A stretch of DNA of 45,000 nucleotides from Prorocentrum cordatum (lineage: Eukaryota > Sar > Dinophyceae > Prorocentrales > Prorocentraceae): positions 1 through 45,000 of the forward strand of contig CAUYUJ010019267.1 of NCBI GenBank assembly GCA_963575745.1. Reading direction: 5' to 3'. Below the pieces are notes generated by a model. That model searched no databases, was not told the DNA's origin, and worked only from the letters and a program-made list of their open reading frames with translations. Position numbers and translations under genes: made by a program. Positions 10,502 to 19,587 of this stretch are shown here, in pieces; within the stretch, counting starts at the first letter, position 1; the number at the start of each line of letters is the position of its first letter.

Positions 10502-10672
10502 GTACGAGTCCCCGTACTGCTTGCACTTGACCACGCCTCGGTAATCGTTCATCACGTTCAGGACCCCGTACTTCGGCCGCTCGAAGCCAGAGGCCTCCCC
10601 CCGCGGTCCAAAGCGCCACTGTCCCGGCCGGGTCGGGGTCCGGCTGCACGTGGCGGCGTGGGCGTTGGTTCC
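10502..10672 (-). CDS. Candidate exon of a DUF3626-like dinoflagellate protein (central block)
   Basis: On the minus strand 57 codons run from a good 3' splice site (TTTTTTTTGTTCTTTC..GATCTCAG, AG at 10673-10674) to a possible GT donor at 10500-10501 (GTCATA, weak). The product includes GFERPKYGVLNVMNDYRGVV and KCKQYGDSY. From memory this matches the conserved block of dinoflagellate proteins I associate with DUF3626, with bacterial relatives reading KYGALNLLG..GSC. Role unknown. The block that follows in those proteins (RCTFSPEDS) is on the same strand at 838-982, so the two would be exons of one gene separated by about 9.5 kb of repeat-rich intron. A short linking exon (about VLRDVRL) is expected between them and was not found. 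The upstream part of the protein was not recognised in the window. A dispersed gene fragment is the alternative. Confidence 0.55.
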
Positions 10673-10722
10673 CTGAGATCCGACGTTACGGAAAGAAAAA
10701 AGAAAGAACAAAAAAAACCTAA
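10673..10722 (-). other. Predicted 3' splice site with long polypyrimidine tract
   Basis: A T-rich tract (TTTTTTTGTTCTTTCTTTTT) about 20-45 nt upstream of CTCAG on the minus strand. It is the clearest splice signal in the window. Confidence 0.5.
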
Positions 10723-11070
10723 CATCGCGAAAAATCACGACAGAAGCCCTAGACCCCATCTTTCTGCTGCGATTTCGAGCCGGGTCGATATGTGATGATC
10801 GAGGAGCCCGAAACAGGGCAAAACCGCCTGGTGTGAAAAGATTGCAACGCCAGGCTTGCACGGCTTCTGGAAGCGTAGATCGCACCAGGCGGGGAAACCA
10901 ACGGGGAGTCGCGCTGTCCAGGCGACTCTGGAGGGGGTAGCCGAGGGAGGGGACAAGCGGGGGCAGCTACAAGCAGTGTTGGCGAGGGTCAGGACGACGA
11001 TTGTGGGGACGGACGGCAAGGCGGCCAGAGAATCAACGAGGGACAGAAGAGACGGCAGTGGGACGACAGG
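10723..11070. other. No recognisable gene
   Basis: GC-rich sequence lacking repeats or recognised domains. It would be intronic if the DUF3626-like gene extends upstream. Confidence 0.4.
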
Positions 11071-11215
11071 GGCAGGCCGCGCGGCCCGCGAGTGAAGCGT
11101 AGTAAGAGCTGCGATAAACACCACACGCACACACGCACCGAGACATGCGCACTCTTTTCCTTCAACGTACGAACGGCGCCACTGCAGCGAAAGCAACAAC
11201 GACAACAATCATTCT
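11070..11215 (+). repeat. 140-bp module preceding a TCA array, copy 1
   Basis: GCAGGCCGCGCGGCC.., GCGTAGTAAGAGCTGCGATA, AACACCACACGCACACACGC and GGCGCCACTGCAGC occur in order. The module recurs at 11690-11825, and both copies are directly followed by TCA microsatellite. Confidence 0.8.
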
Positions 11216-11223
11216 CAAAATCC

Positions 11224-11286
<63 letters not shown>

Positions 11287-11337
11287 GCATCTTCATCATC
11301 ATCATCATCATCATCAGCATCATCGTCATCGTGATCG

Positions 11338-11379
<42 letters not shown>

Positions 11380-11689
11380 GCAGCATAGTCATCATCATCA
11401 TCAGCATCATCGTCATCATCATCCGCAGCATCACCAGCATCAGCATCAGCATCATCAGCGTCATCATCATCATCATCATCATCACCATCATCATCTCACC
11501 ATCACCATCATCATCTCAACATCATCATCGTAAGCATCATCATCACTATCATCATCATCACGTTCATCAGCAGCAGCATCAGCATCATCATCATCAGTAT
11601 CATCATCATCAGCATCGTCATCATCATCAACAACACAATGAGCATAATCGTCATCAATATCAACATCACCATCACCAACATCACGATCA
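11216..11689. repeat. TCA microsatellite
   Basis: Triplet array with CAG, CGT and CAC variants. Asp-, Met- or Ile-rich frames on both strands are by-products. Confidence 0.95.
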
Positions 11690-11825
11690 TTAGCGGCAGG
11701 CCGCGCGGCCAGCAAGTGGAGCGTAGTAAGAGCTGCGATAAACACCACACGCACACACGCACCGAGACGTACGCACTCATTTCCTCCAACGGACGAATGG
11801 CGCCACTGCAGCAAAAGCAACAACA
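11690..11825 (+). repeat. 140-bp module preceding a TCA array, copy 2
   Basis: Matches 11070-11215 at about 90 percent by eye. Module plus array therefore forms a tandem duplication with a period near 620 bp. Confidence 0.8.
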
Positions 11826-12575
11826 ATCATCATCAACATCATCCTCATCATCATCCTCATCATCATCATCATCTGAATCATCATCATCAGCATCATCAGC
11901 ATCAGCATCAGCATCATCATCATCCATATCAACATCAATATCATTATCAGCGTCGTCATCATGACCCACAGCATCATCAGCATCAGCATCAACATCATCA
12001 TCAGCGTCATCATCATCATCAGCATCGGCATCATTATCATCAGCGTCAGCACCATCATCAGCATCGGCATCAACATCCTTACCATCATCACCAGCATCAG
12101 CAGCAGCATCAGCATCATCATCATCAGCATCATCATCATCAACAACAACACAATCAGCATGATCGTCATCATAATCAAGTCATCACCAGCATCATGATTA
12201 TTATCATCATCATCAGCATCATCATCATCATCATTATCAGCATCAGCATCATCATCATCATCATCAGCGGCATCATCGTCATGATCATCATTATCATCAT
12301 CAGCATCAGCAGCATAGTCACCACCACCACCACCATCATCATGTCATCATCGCCATCCTCATCATCATCATCATCATCATCATCATCAGCAGCATCACCT
12401 TCACCCTCACAATCACCACCATCATCACCAGCATCATCATCGTCGGCATCATCATCATCATCACCCTTATCAACAGCAGCATCGACAGCATCATCACCAT
12501 CAACATCAACATCAACATCGTCGTCGTCGATGTCGCGTCATCATCATCATCATCAGCAGCATCATTATCATCATC

Positions 12576-12609
<34 letters not shown>

Positions 12610-12720
12610 TCATCAGCATCATCATCATCATCACCATCATCATCATTATCAACATCATCATCCTCATCATCAGCATCATCAGCATCATCATCACCATCAT
12701 CAGCATCAGCAGCAGCAGCG
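11826..12720. repeat. TCA microsatellite
   Basis: Continuous TCA/CAG/CAC triplets ending in a CAGCAGCAGCAG run just before the spliced-leader relic. Confidence 0.95.
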
Positions 12721-12735
12721 GCAACAGCATCCGCA

Positions 12736-12755
12736 CGTAGCCGTTTCGGCTCGAG
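12736..12755 (+). other. Dinoflagellate spliced-leader (DinoSL) relic
   Basis: The 20 nt CGTAGCCGTTTCGGCTCGAG differ from the last 20 nt of the canonical leader (CCGTAGCCATTTTGGCTCAAG) only by three transitions. A rough chance estimate for 17 of 20 matches anywhere in this window is well below 1 percent. Genomic leader copies upstream of ORFs are a known trace of trans-spliced mRNAs that were reverse-transcribed and reinserted. Confidence 0.6.
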
Positions 12756-12803
12756 ATTTTGCGGCACGCTGGCCCTCACATTGCGCTGGGACTAGCGCTC
12801 CGC

Positions 12804-13040
12804 ATGCTGCCGAGCGCGCCAAGGAAGGCGCCCCGCTGGGGTCGCTGGGCGTCCGAGGCGCTGCTCCAGGCGGCCGTGCGAGAGGCGCGGCTCTGGAGAC
12901 AACGCTGCGACGCGCTGGCGGCGGAGCTGACGGCAACGCGGGAGGCGCAAGACACGGCCGCCGCCCTCGGGGCCCAGGCTGCCCCGCTGCAGTCGCGGCA
13001 GCGCGCGGCGCGAGCAAGGCTCCCACGCGCCGCTCCGTAG
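12804..13040 (+). CDS. Possible retrogene: short coiled-coil protein downstream of the DinoSL relic
   Basis: The ATG at 12804 is the first in frame after the leader relic and opens 78 codons ending in TAG. Residues about 15-55 (SEALLQAAVREARLWRQRCD and ALAAELTATREAQDTAAALG) have the Ala/Leu/Glu/Arg heptad pattern of a coiled coil. The C-terminus is Arg/Ala-rich. I recognise no family and propose no function. The 48 nt between relic and ATG would be the 5' UTR. The context supports a processed gene copy: leader, short untranslated segment, ORF, no intron signals. The ORF may be truncated, since GC-rich open sequence continues afterwards in another frame. An accidental ORF in GC-rich DNA remains possible. 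Confidence 0.35.
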   Translation: MLPSAPRKAPRWGRWASEALLQAAVREARLWRQRCDALAAELTATREAQDTAAALGAQAAPLQSRQRAARARLPRAAP

Positions 13041-13056
13041 CGCAACCAAGCGGCTC

Positions 13057-13270
13057 GTGATCGACGGTGACGCATTCGAGGAGACGTTCGCCGCGCAGGT
13101 CGAGGGCGCCGACGAAGGTACCGAGGAGGTCGACGGCGACGGACACGTGGGGCCGTTCGCCCAGCAGATCGAGGGCAGGAGGGCACCGAGAAGGAGGTCA
13201 AGCCGGGTGCCGAGCAGGTCGACGGCGACGCACACGAGAGGCCGCTCGCCGAGCGCGGCGCGCTGGGCTC
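13057..13270. repeat. GC-rich minisatellite, period about 66 bp
   Basis: About three units carry GAGGTCGACGGCGACG or GCAGGTCGACGGCGACG followed by GTTCGCCCAGCAGATCGAGG-like sequence. Both strands are open, so coding strand cannot be decided. Confidence 0.55.
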
Positions 13271-14150
13271 TGTGCAGACCGAGGGCCGCCGAGCAGGCCG
13301 GGCACGGAGAGCGAGGGCACCACATCTCCACCACGCACGGCCTCGGCTGGGCTGGCTGGGCGATGCTGCTCTTCGACATGGTCGCGAGGACGGCGGTGCC
13401 GGGCCGCGCGGGCTTTGCGGCGCTCGTGGCTGGCAGCCGCCGCGCCATGACACCCTCGTGGAGCCGACCGCCGCCATGGCCGTGGAGCCTCCCGCGGCGC
13501 CGCTCGTGGCGCCCACCGCCGTGGCGCGCGGTCCTCCTGATCGACTTGTGGCACGCGCTGGCCGGACTCGGAGGCCGCTTGCGGTGCAAACGCTGGCGGT
13601 GGCATCGCAAACGGCCGAAGCCACGACAACCGTGCCCGCAGCACCGCAGCCGCCGCGGCCGCGGCCGCGATGGCGCGGCGCCGCCGGCCACGCGCACGCC
13701 GCAGGCCGCCGTCGACGTCTAGTGCCATACGGCAGCGCAAGATCATAGTCCTCGGCACCCCGGCACCAACGCCGCCAGTGAGATGCTGCACACCCAGACG
13801 TGCTTGCCGACGCCGTTCCCATGAAAACCGTTCCGGACGCAGACTGCAAACAGCCGTAATGACGGTTGGGCGCGGCTTGAAAAACTTGGCTGGCGACCCG
13901 CAGTGGCCGTCAGACGTTTCTGCCTCTGGGGTCTGGGTTTCGTCCGCCGCCTGGCCCGAGAGCCTGTGCGGATGTGGCGGTCTGCCGCCATGCCTCCTGC
14001 TAGCAGTGTCATCGCTGGGCAGCATGTCCGATCTGGCGTCCTGGGGCCGCCTATCGTCGCTTTGCCCTGTGCGATCCCGTCGGTTACCTGAGCGTGCACT
14101 GAATTTAGATTCAGTAAGTCAGTGCCGAACCGCTCCTGAAACCGTGTAAG
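13270..14150. other. GC-rich coding-like sequence, no gene assigned
   Basis: Long frames are open on both strands. The plus frame 13272-13748 is Pro/Ala-rich (VEPPAAPLVAPTAVARGPP) and the minus frames are Arg/Ala-rich. No domain, splice signal or family is convincing. From 13850 onward the sequence is less biased and shows nothing recognisable. Confidence 0.3.
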
Positions 14151-14159
14151 TGAGCACCC

Positions 14160-14161
14160 GC

Positions 14162-14224
<63 letters not shown>

Positions 14225-14255
14225 GCAGCATCATCAGCATCATCATCATCATCAG

Positions 14256-14298
<43 letters not shown>

Positions 14299-14367
14299 TT
14301 CATCTTCATCTTCATCTGATTATTCATCATTATCATCAGCATCAGCATCAGCAGCATCATCTTCATC

Positions 14368-14398
<31 letters not shown>

Positions 14399-14483
14399 GC
14401 AGCATCAGCATCAGCATCATCAGCATCATCATCATCACCATCACCATCATCATCATTACCATCGTCATCACCACGACCACCAC

Positions 14484-14528
<45 letters not shown>

Positions 14529-14638
14529 TGCATTACCATCATCAGCATCCTCATCATCATCATCATCATCATCACCATCATCATCATCACCACCACCATC
14601 ACCACCATCATCAGAATCGTCATCATCAGCATCAGCAA

Positions 14639-14678
<40 letters not shown>

Positions 14679-14863
14679 GTCATCATCATCATCATCACCA
14701 CCACCACCCCCACCACTACCACCATCATCAGCATCATCATCATCATCATCATCATCATCGTCACCACCACCATTATCATCATTACCATCAACATCACCAT
14801 CATCATCATCATGATCACCATCACCGTCATCATCATCATCATCATCATCATCACCACCATCAC

Positions 14864-14897
<34 letters not shown>

Positions 14898-15147
14898 TCA
14901 TCATCGTCATCATCAGCATCATCAGTATGATCGTCATCATCATCATCGTCATCATCATCAGCATCATCATCAGCAGCATCATCAGCATCAGCAGCATGAG
15001 CATCAGCATCAGAATCATCATCATCAGCATCGGCATCATCATCATCAGCAGCATCATCATAATCATCGCCATCATCAGCATCACTAGCGTCCTGATTAGC
15101 ATCACCATCATGAGCATCATCAGCATCATCTTCACCATCACAATCAC

Positions 15148-15192
<45 letters not shown>

Positions 15193-15740
15193 GATCAGCA
15201 ACGTCATTAGCATAATCAACATCTTGATCATGAGTATCATCATCAGCAGCATTAGCATCAGCATCAGCTTTATCAGCATCAACATCATCATCATCATCAT
15301 CAGCAACAATGCCATCACCATCACCACCATCATCACCGCCACCATCACCATCACCATCACTTTCATCATCATCGTCATCATCATAAGCATTACCTACATC
15401 ATCATTACTAACATCAGCATGATCATCAACAACGACATTACCAACATCATCATGAACAACATTACCATCATCATCAACAAGATAACCATTACCGTCATCA
15501 CCATCATCAACATCGTCATCACACACACCATCATCCTTATCAGCATCCTCAGCATCATCACCACCATCATCACCATCATCAACAGCAGCAGCATTGTCAT
15601 CACCAATACCACTACCATTATGAGTACCACCGACAACAACAACATCAATATCAACAGCAACGACATCATCATAAGCATTGTCATCATCACCAGCATCAGC
15701 ATCAGCAGCACCAGCATCATCATCATCGTCGACCTCCTCC
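14160..15740. repeat. Large TCA microsatellite
   Basis: About 1.6 kb of TCA triplets with CAC, CAG and CAA variants, progressively more mutated toward 15740. This produces 477- and 638-codon open frames on opposite strands (Asp-rich and His/Ser/Ile-rich), which are taken as by-products. Confidence 0.95.
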
Positions 15741-16110
15741 TCGTCCTCCACCGCTTCCGCCTCCGCCTCACCATCCTCTTCATCATCCTCCCCCACATAT
15801 TCGCCAGCATCATCATCATCCTCCCCAAAATCATCCTCTCCATTTTCGTCCTCATCGTCATCCCCATCATCGTCGGCATCGTCGTCAGCAGCATGTTCAT
15901 CATCAGACCCACCATCAAGCCCCCTCCAGACCGCAGACTTCCAAACGCGAAGCTGCACGATTACCTACCTCGGCGCCCCTGCTGGGTGGCACGATCGTCC
16001 CCAAGCCCGGCCGCCCACACTTGCCTTGTCGTACGCCCCGCCGAACAGGTCACGCTCCTCGGATGAGGCAGAAGGGACCACCATAGGAAGGGGGAGCTCC
16101 CGATACGCAG
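15741..16110 (-). other. Degenerate triplet edge with acidic minus-strand frame; no firm gene
   Basis: The minus frame reads acidic residues (DDEEDGEAEAEAVEDEEEVD) beginning near 15958 and merges into the TCA array. The mix of GAG, GCG and GTC codons is less pure than the array, so a real acidic tail cannot be excluded. Nothing is recognised in 15960-16110. Confidence 0.25.
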
Positions 16111-16345
16111 AAGTTTCATAGATGGGGTCGGGGCAACTGGGATCGGAGGACCACGCTGCATCGCCGACACAGCGACGATGCACCGCCGATGCATCGGCGA
16201 TGCGCCGGCGACGTCGGCGATGCATCGGCATCGTCGGCGTGGAGAAAATCGGGCGCCACAGCGCGCCGCATCGCCGATGCATCGGCAATGCGGCGCCTGG
16301 CTCCGACCCCATTTGTTCCAACGCCATATGGTAGGCCTAAATTTC
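16110..16345. mobile_element. Palindromic foldback element F1, copy 1
   Basis: Contains repeated CCGATGCATCGGCGATGC palindromes and GGCGACGTCGGCGATGCATC. Outer arms read GGTCGGGGCAACTGGGATCGGA versus TCCGACCCCATTTGTTCCA. A second copy with the same order is at 43440-43625. It is non-coding, because frames in it only repeat HRRCIGDA-type translations. Confidence 0.65.
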
Positions 16346-17029
16346 GAAATCCCAATCAATCGGTCGAGAGGATCGATCGATCGACTCTCCCGATCAAGAC
16401 GAGGGAGCTTGCGACGGCACCACAGGAAGAGAGAGCTTGCGAGGTCACGACCAATCGATGAAATCAAATTGAACGGAACCCGGGGCGGATGGGTGCACGC
16501 TTTGCCGCCGCGGCGGCAGCTGCTCGGCCACGGCCTCGCGGCTCAGACCTCCGAGTGCCCGTACTCGGCGCCACGAGGCTGAGTGCGTCGAGCACGCCCT
16601 GGGCCTGGTTGCCCTGGCCAACCGCAACCCACAGCCTGCCCTCGTCGAAAGGAAAGCTCCTCTCCCCGACGGGCGGGAATGGCGACGAGGAGCCCGAGGG
16701 CCCCACCGACCAGGTGCACGCCCGGAACGGCCCTCCCAGGAAGGAAAGGCCGCGGCTAAGGCCAACACCCCGCGGGGACGAAGACCAACGGGCAACCGAA
16801 CGCAGCCAAGGGCCGCCCCCGGGACCCCGCGGGCCGCCCCCTGAAAGACACCAGCGGTCCGAGCCGAGCCAAGCAACTACATATAGCTACCGCCCACGAA
16901 GCCCCGAAACCTACTTCTTCATGGGCGACCGTTCCCTTTTCGCCCATTTGGCCCAAGGAGAGCCAGGGCCCAAGCTGGAGCGCAGCCATCTGCGGCCCTC
17001 CGCTGCCTCCACGCCGAAGGCCAGGGAGG
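16346..17029. other. Flank of the retrotransposon; possible coding sequence, unassigned
   Basis: Starts with a GATCGATCGATCGA palindrome (16371-16384). On the minus strand, 16464-16706 includes VGERSFPFDEGRLWVAVGQG, which has normal protein composition. On the plus strand, 16489-17034 is also open and contains TYFFMGDRSLFAHLAQGEPG. This side was joined directly to 33108 onward before the copia insertion, so it may belong to the same host locus. Confidence 0.3.
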
Positions 17030-17034
17030 GGCAG
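17030..17034. repeat. Target-site duplication GGCAG (left)
   Basis: GGCAG immediately precedes the TGTGA LTR end. The same 5 bp immediately follow the other LTR at 33103-33107. Five bases is the usual duplication for copia integrases. Confidence 0.85.
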
Positions 17035-17136
17035 TGTGATAATGATGCGTTTTAGCGCAGTGGCAAAAAGAGGGCCCTAAAGGTCAAACGGCAGCGAGTG
17101 GCGCATCTCCACACGTGACACACGCACTATCTCACA
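17035..17136 (-). repeat. 3' LTR of the copia element
   Basis: 102 bp, TGTGATAATGATGCG to ACTATCTCACA on the plus strand. It matches 33001-33102 with about 11 substitutions and no gaps. Its ends are inverted (TGTGA/TCACA), as integrase requires. The sequence just inside it (CCCGTGAAACTTTATCAC) is only weakly polypurine on the element strand. Confidence 0.9.
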
Positions 17137-17375
17137 CCCGTGAAACTTTATCACGAGCTAACGGGCAGACCGCGCAGTACCGCTGGTCTCAGTAAGCTTC
17201 TAGGGGCAGTGAAAGGAGCATTCCCATGCTGGGATCGCTCAAGTCAAAGGCAGTCAGGACTCAGTCGCTCACTTCCCCGATGGGATAGCATTCATCGCGG
17301 CCCACGACAGTTGATTCTTGACCTTCTTCAAAATATATTCAGGGCCTGGAGCTACGTCATAACAATTTGTACGTA
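17137..17375. other. Untranslated 3' segment of the copia element
   Basis: Unique AT-moderate sequence between the 3' LTR and the first amplified block. No coding content. Confidence 0.6.
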
Positions 17376-17508
17376 ACAGCGATGTGTAGGAGCATATCTG
17401 GAAGCATTCCCCTTACGATTCAGATGAGAATCCAGTTGTAGAATTCTGCTGTTCTCGCAGTCGCAGTCGCATTCGCGATGACAGTCGCAGTGGCAACGGC
17501 AGTCGCAG

Positions 17509-18780
17509 TCACAGCCTCAGCCTCAGCCTGCCTCAGCCTCAGCCTCAGCCTGCCTCAGCCTCAGCCTGCCTCAGCCTCAGCCTCAGCCTGCTTCAGCCTC
17601 AGCATCAGTCTGCCTCAGCCTCGGCCTCAGCCTCAGCCTGCCTCAGCCTCAGCCTGCATCAGCCTCAGCCTCAGCCTCAGCCTCAGCCTGCCTCAGCATC
17701 AGCCTGCCTCAGCCTCAGCCTCAGCCTGCCTCAGCCTCAGCCTGCCTCAGCCTCAGCCTCAGCCTCAGCCTGCCTCAGCCTCAGCCTGCAGCCTCAGCCT
17801 CAGCCTCAGCCTGCCTCAGCCTGCCTCAGCCTCAGCCTCAGCCTTCAGCCTCAGCCTCAGCCTCAGCCTGCCTTCAGCCTCGGCCTCAGCCTCAGCCTGC
17901 CTCAGCCTCAGCCTGCCTCAGCCTCAGCCTCAGCCTCAGCCTGCCTCAGCATCAGCCTGCCTCAGCCTCAGCCTCAGCCTGCCTCAGCCTCAGCCTCAGC
18001 CTTGCTTCAGCCTCAGCCTCAGTCTGCCTTCAGCCTCGGCCTCAGCCTCAGCCTGCCTCAGCCTCAGCCTGCATCAGCCTCAGCCTCAGCCTCAGCCTGC
18101 CTCAGCATCAGCCTGCCTCAGCCTCAGCCTCAGCCTGCCTAGCCTCAGCCTCAGCCTCAGCCTGCTTCAGCCTCAGCCTCAGTCTGCCTTCAGCCTCGGC
18201 CTCAGCCTCAGCCTGCCTCAGCCTCAGCCTGCATCAGCATCAGCCAGCCTCAGCCTGCAGCCTCAGCCTCAGCCTGCCTCAGCCTCAGCCTCAGCCTGCT
18301 CAGCCTCAGCCTCAGTCTGCCTTCAGCCTCGGCCTCAGCCTCAGCCTGCCTCAGCCTCAGCCTGCCTCAGCCTCAGCCTCAGCCTCAGCCTCAGCCTGCC
18401 TCAGCCTCAGCCTCAGCCTGCAGCCTCAGCCTCAGCCTGCCTCAGCCTCAGCCTCAGCCTTCAGCCTTCAGCCTCAGCCTCAGCCTGCAGCCTCAGCCTC
18501 AGCCCTTCAGCCTCGGCCTCAGCCTCAGCCTCAGCCTCAGCCTCAGCCTCAGCCTCAGCCTCAGCCTCAGCCTCAGCCTCAGCCTCAGCCTCAGCCTCAG
18601 CCAGCCTGCAGCCTGCCTCAGCCTCAGCCTCAGGCCTTCAGCCTCAGCCTCAGTCTGCCTTCAGCCTGCGGCCTCAGCCTCAGCCTGCCTCAGCCTCAGC
18701 CTGCCTCAGCCTGCAGCCTGCCTTCAGCCTCGGCCTCAGCCTCAGCCTGCCTCAGCCTCAGCCTGCCTCAGCCTCAATCA
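17509..18780. repeat. (CAGCCT)n hexamer array 1
   Basis: Hexamer CAGCCT with frequent CAGCCTGC variants. The plus-strand reading is SLSLPQPQPASASA-like because the unit length is a multiple of 3. It is a repeat, not a gene. Confidence 0.95.
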
Positions 18781-18789
18781 GTGGCCCGG

Positions 18790-19035
18790 GGAATGGAGTT
18801 CTCGAAGAACACGAAGTGGCCTACAGTTGGCTCCGGGCATTCAAAATCATTCCCAGGAACGGAGTTTGGGAACTCGAAGACCACGAAGTGGCCTACAGTT
18901 GGCTCCGGGCATTCAAATCATGCCCAGGAATGGAGTTCTGGGAACTCGAAGACCACGAAGTGGCCTACAGTTGGCTCCGGGCATTCAAAATCATGCCCAG
19001 GAATGGAGTTCTGGGACCTCGAAGACCACGAAGTG
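18790..19035 (+). repeat. 72-74 bp tandem repeat inside block 1
   Basis: Units contain AACTCGAAGACCACGAAGTG, GCCTACAGTTGGCTCCGGGC and ATTCAAAATCATGCCCAGGA. Five related units are in block 2 at 21010-21360. Confidence 0.85.
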
Positions 19036-19129
19036 TGTAACTGTTTGCTTAAATCGACTTCCGCGGCTTCTCCCCGGATCCTGCCCGGACCCCCCTGGGG
19101 CCTCAAGATGCTCTCTGATGACCCCACTA

Positions 19130-19456
19130 GAAACCTATCAGTCTTCGCTGTTAGGTAAAAAGAAATATGTGGGCAGATTCTTCGTCAGGCAACCAACAGC
19201 CATAATGGTTGTACCGATCCATCGGATCTGATCACACAATGTGCATGGATGAAAAATATATACGTTTTCCGTTCCATTAGTCCAGATATCTTGTCTTAAC
19301 TACTCAAATCGATACTCAAGCGTTTATCTTCTCTCTTGCCCATAGTTGGCGCTATGAGATGCTCTTCAAGGCTTTTGCACTCCGTCATCCATAAGTGCCT
19401 CATAGACATGGCTGAAATGTCTGGCCAGGTGGTTGGCAACTTCACTCATGTGACAA
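19130..19456 (-). pseudogene. Duplicated tail of the copia RNase H
   Basis: The minus strand repeats about 300 bp of the RNase H C-terminus found at 21460-21775, including codons for MRHLWMTECKSLEEHLIAPT. It is truncated at the upstream side at 19457, so it is a duplicate of the end of the gene and not a second element. Confidence 0.8.
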
Positions 19457-19457
19457 A

Positions 19458-19587
19458 ACGACTTCCGCGGATTCTCCCCGGATCCTGCCCGGAACCCCCT
19501 GGGGAGTCATGATGCTCTCTTTTGAGAGCACTAGAAACCTATCAGTCTTCGCTGTTAGGTAAAATTTTCCCGGCAAAGCAACCTAAC
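19458..19587. repeat. Junction fragment: third copy of the CTTCCGCGG..GTTAGGTAAA segment
   Basis: CGACTTCCGCGG.TTCTCCCCGG through CTATCAGTCTTCGCTGTTAG also occurs at about 19053-19157 and 21377-21481. Here it links block 1 to block 2 and carries its own differences (TTTTGAGAGCACT). Confidence 0.75.

Larger units (their letters stand above)
17376..19457. repeat. Tandem block 1 of the element's 3' end
   Basis: Starts TAACAGCGATGTGTAG and continues through GAATTCTGCTGTTCTCGCAG, an (AGGCTG)n array (plus strand CAGCCT, about 17509-18780), three to four copies of a 72-74 bp repeat (18790-19030), and a copy of the RNase H tail (about 19130-19456). It stops at GTGACA, where similarity to 21773 ends. 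Block 2 (19588-21775) has the same order. Confidence 0.85.

Noticed and set aside
14150-16066. A 638-codon plus-strand ORF and a 477-codon minus-strand Asp-rich ORF
   Set aside because: They coincide with a TCA triplet array, and period-3 repeats keep several frames open on both strands. Only the edge near 15741-15958 is kept as uncertain.
17478-19040. 520-codon ORF of SLSLPQPQPASASA type
   Set aside because: Translation of the (CAGCCT)n array, which lies in the untranslated 3' part of a retrotransposon on the opposite strand.
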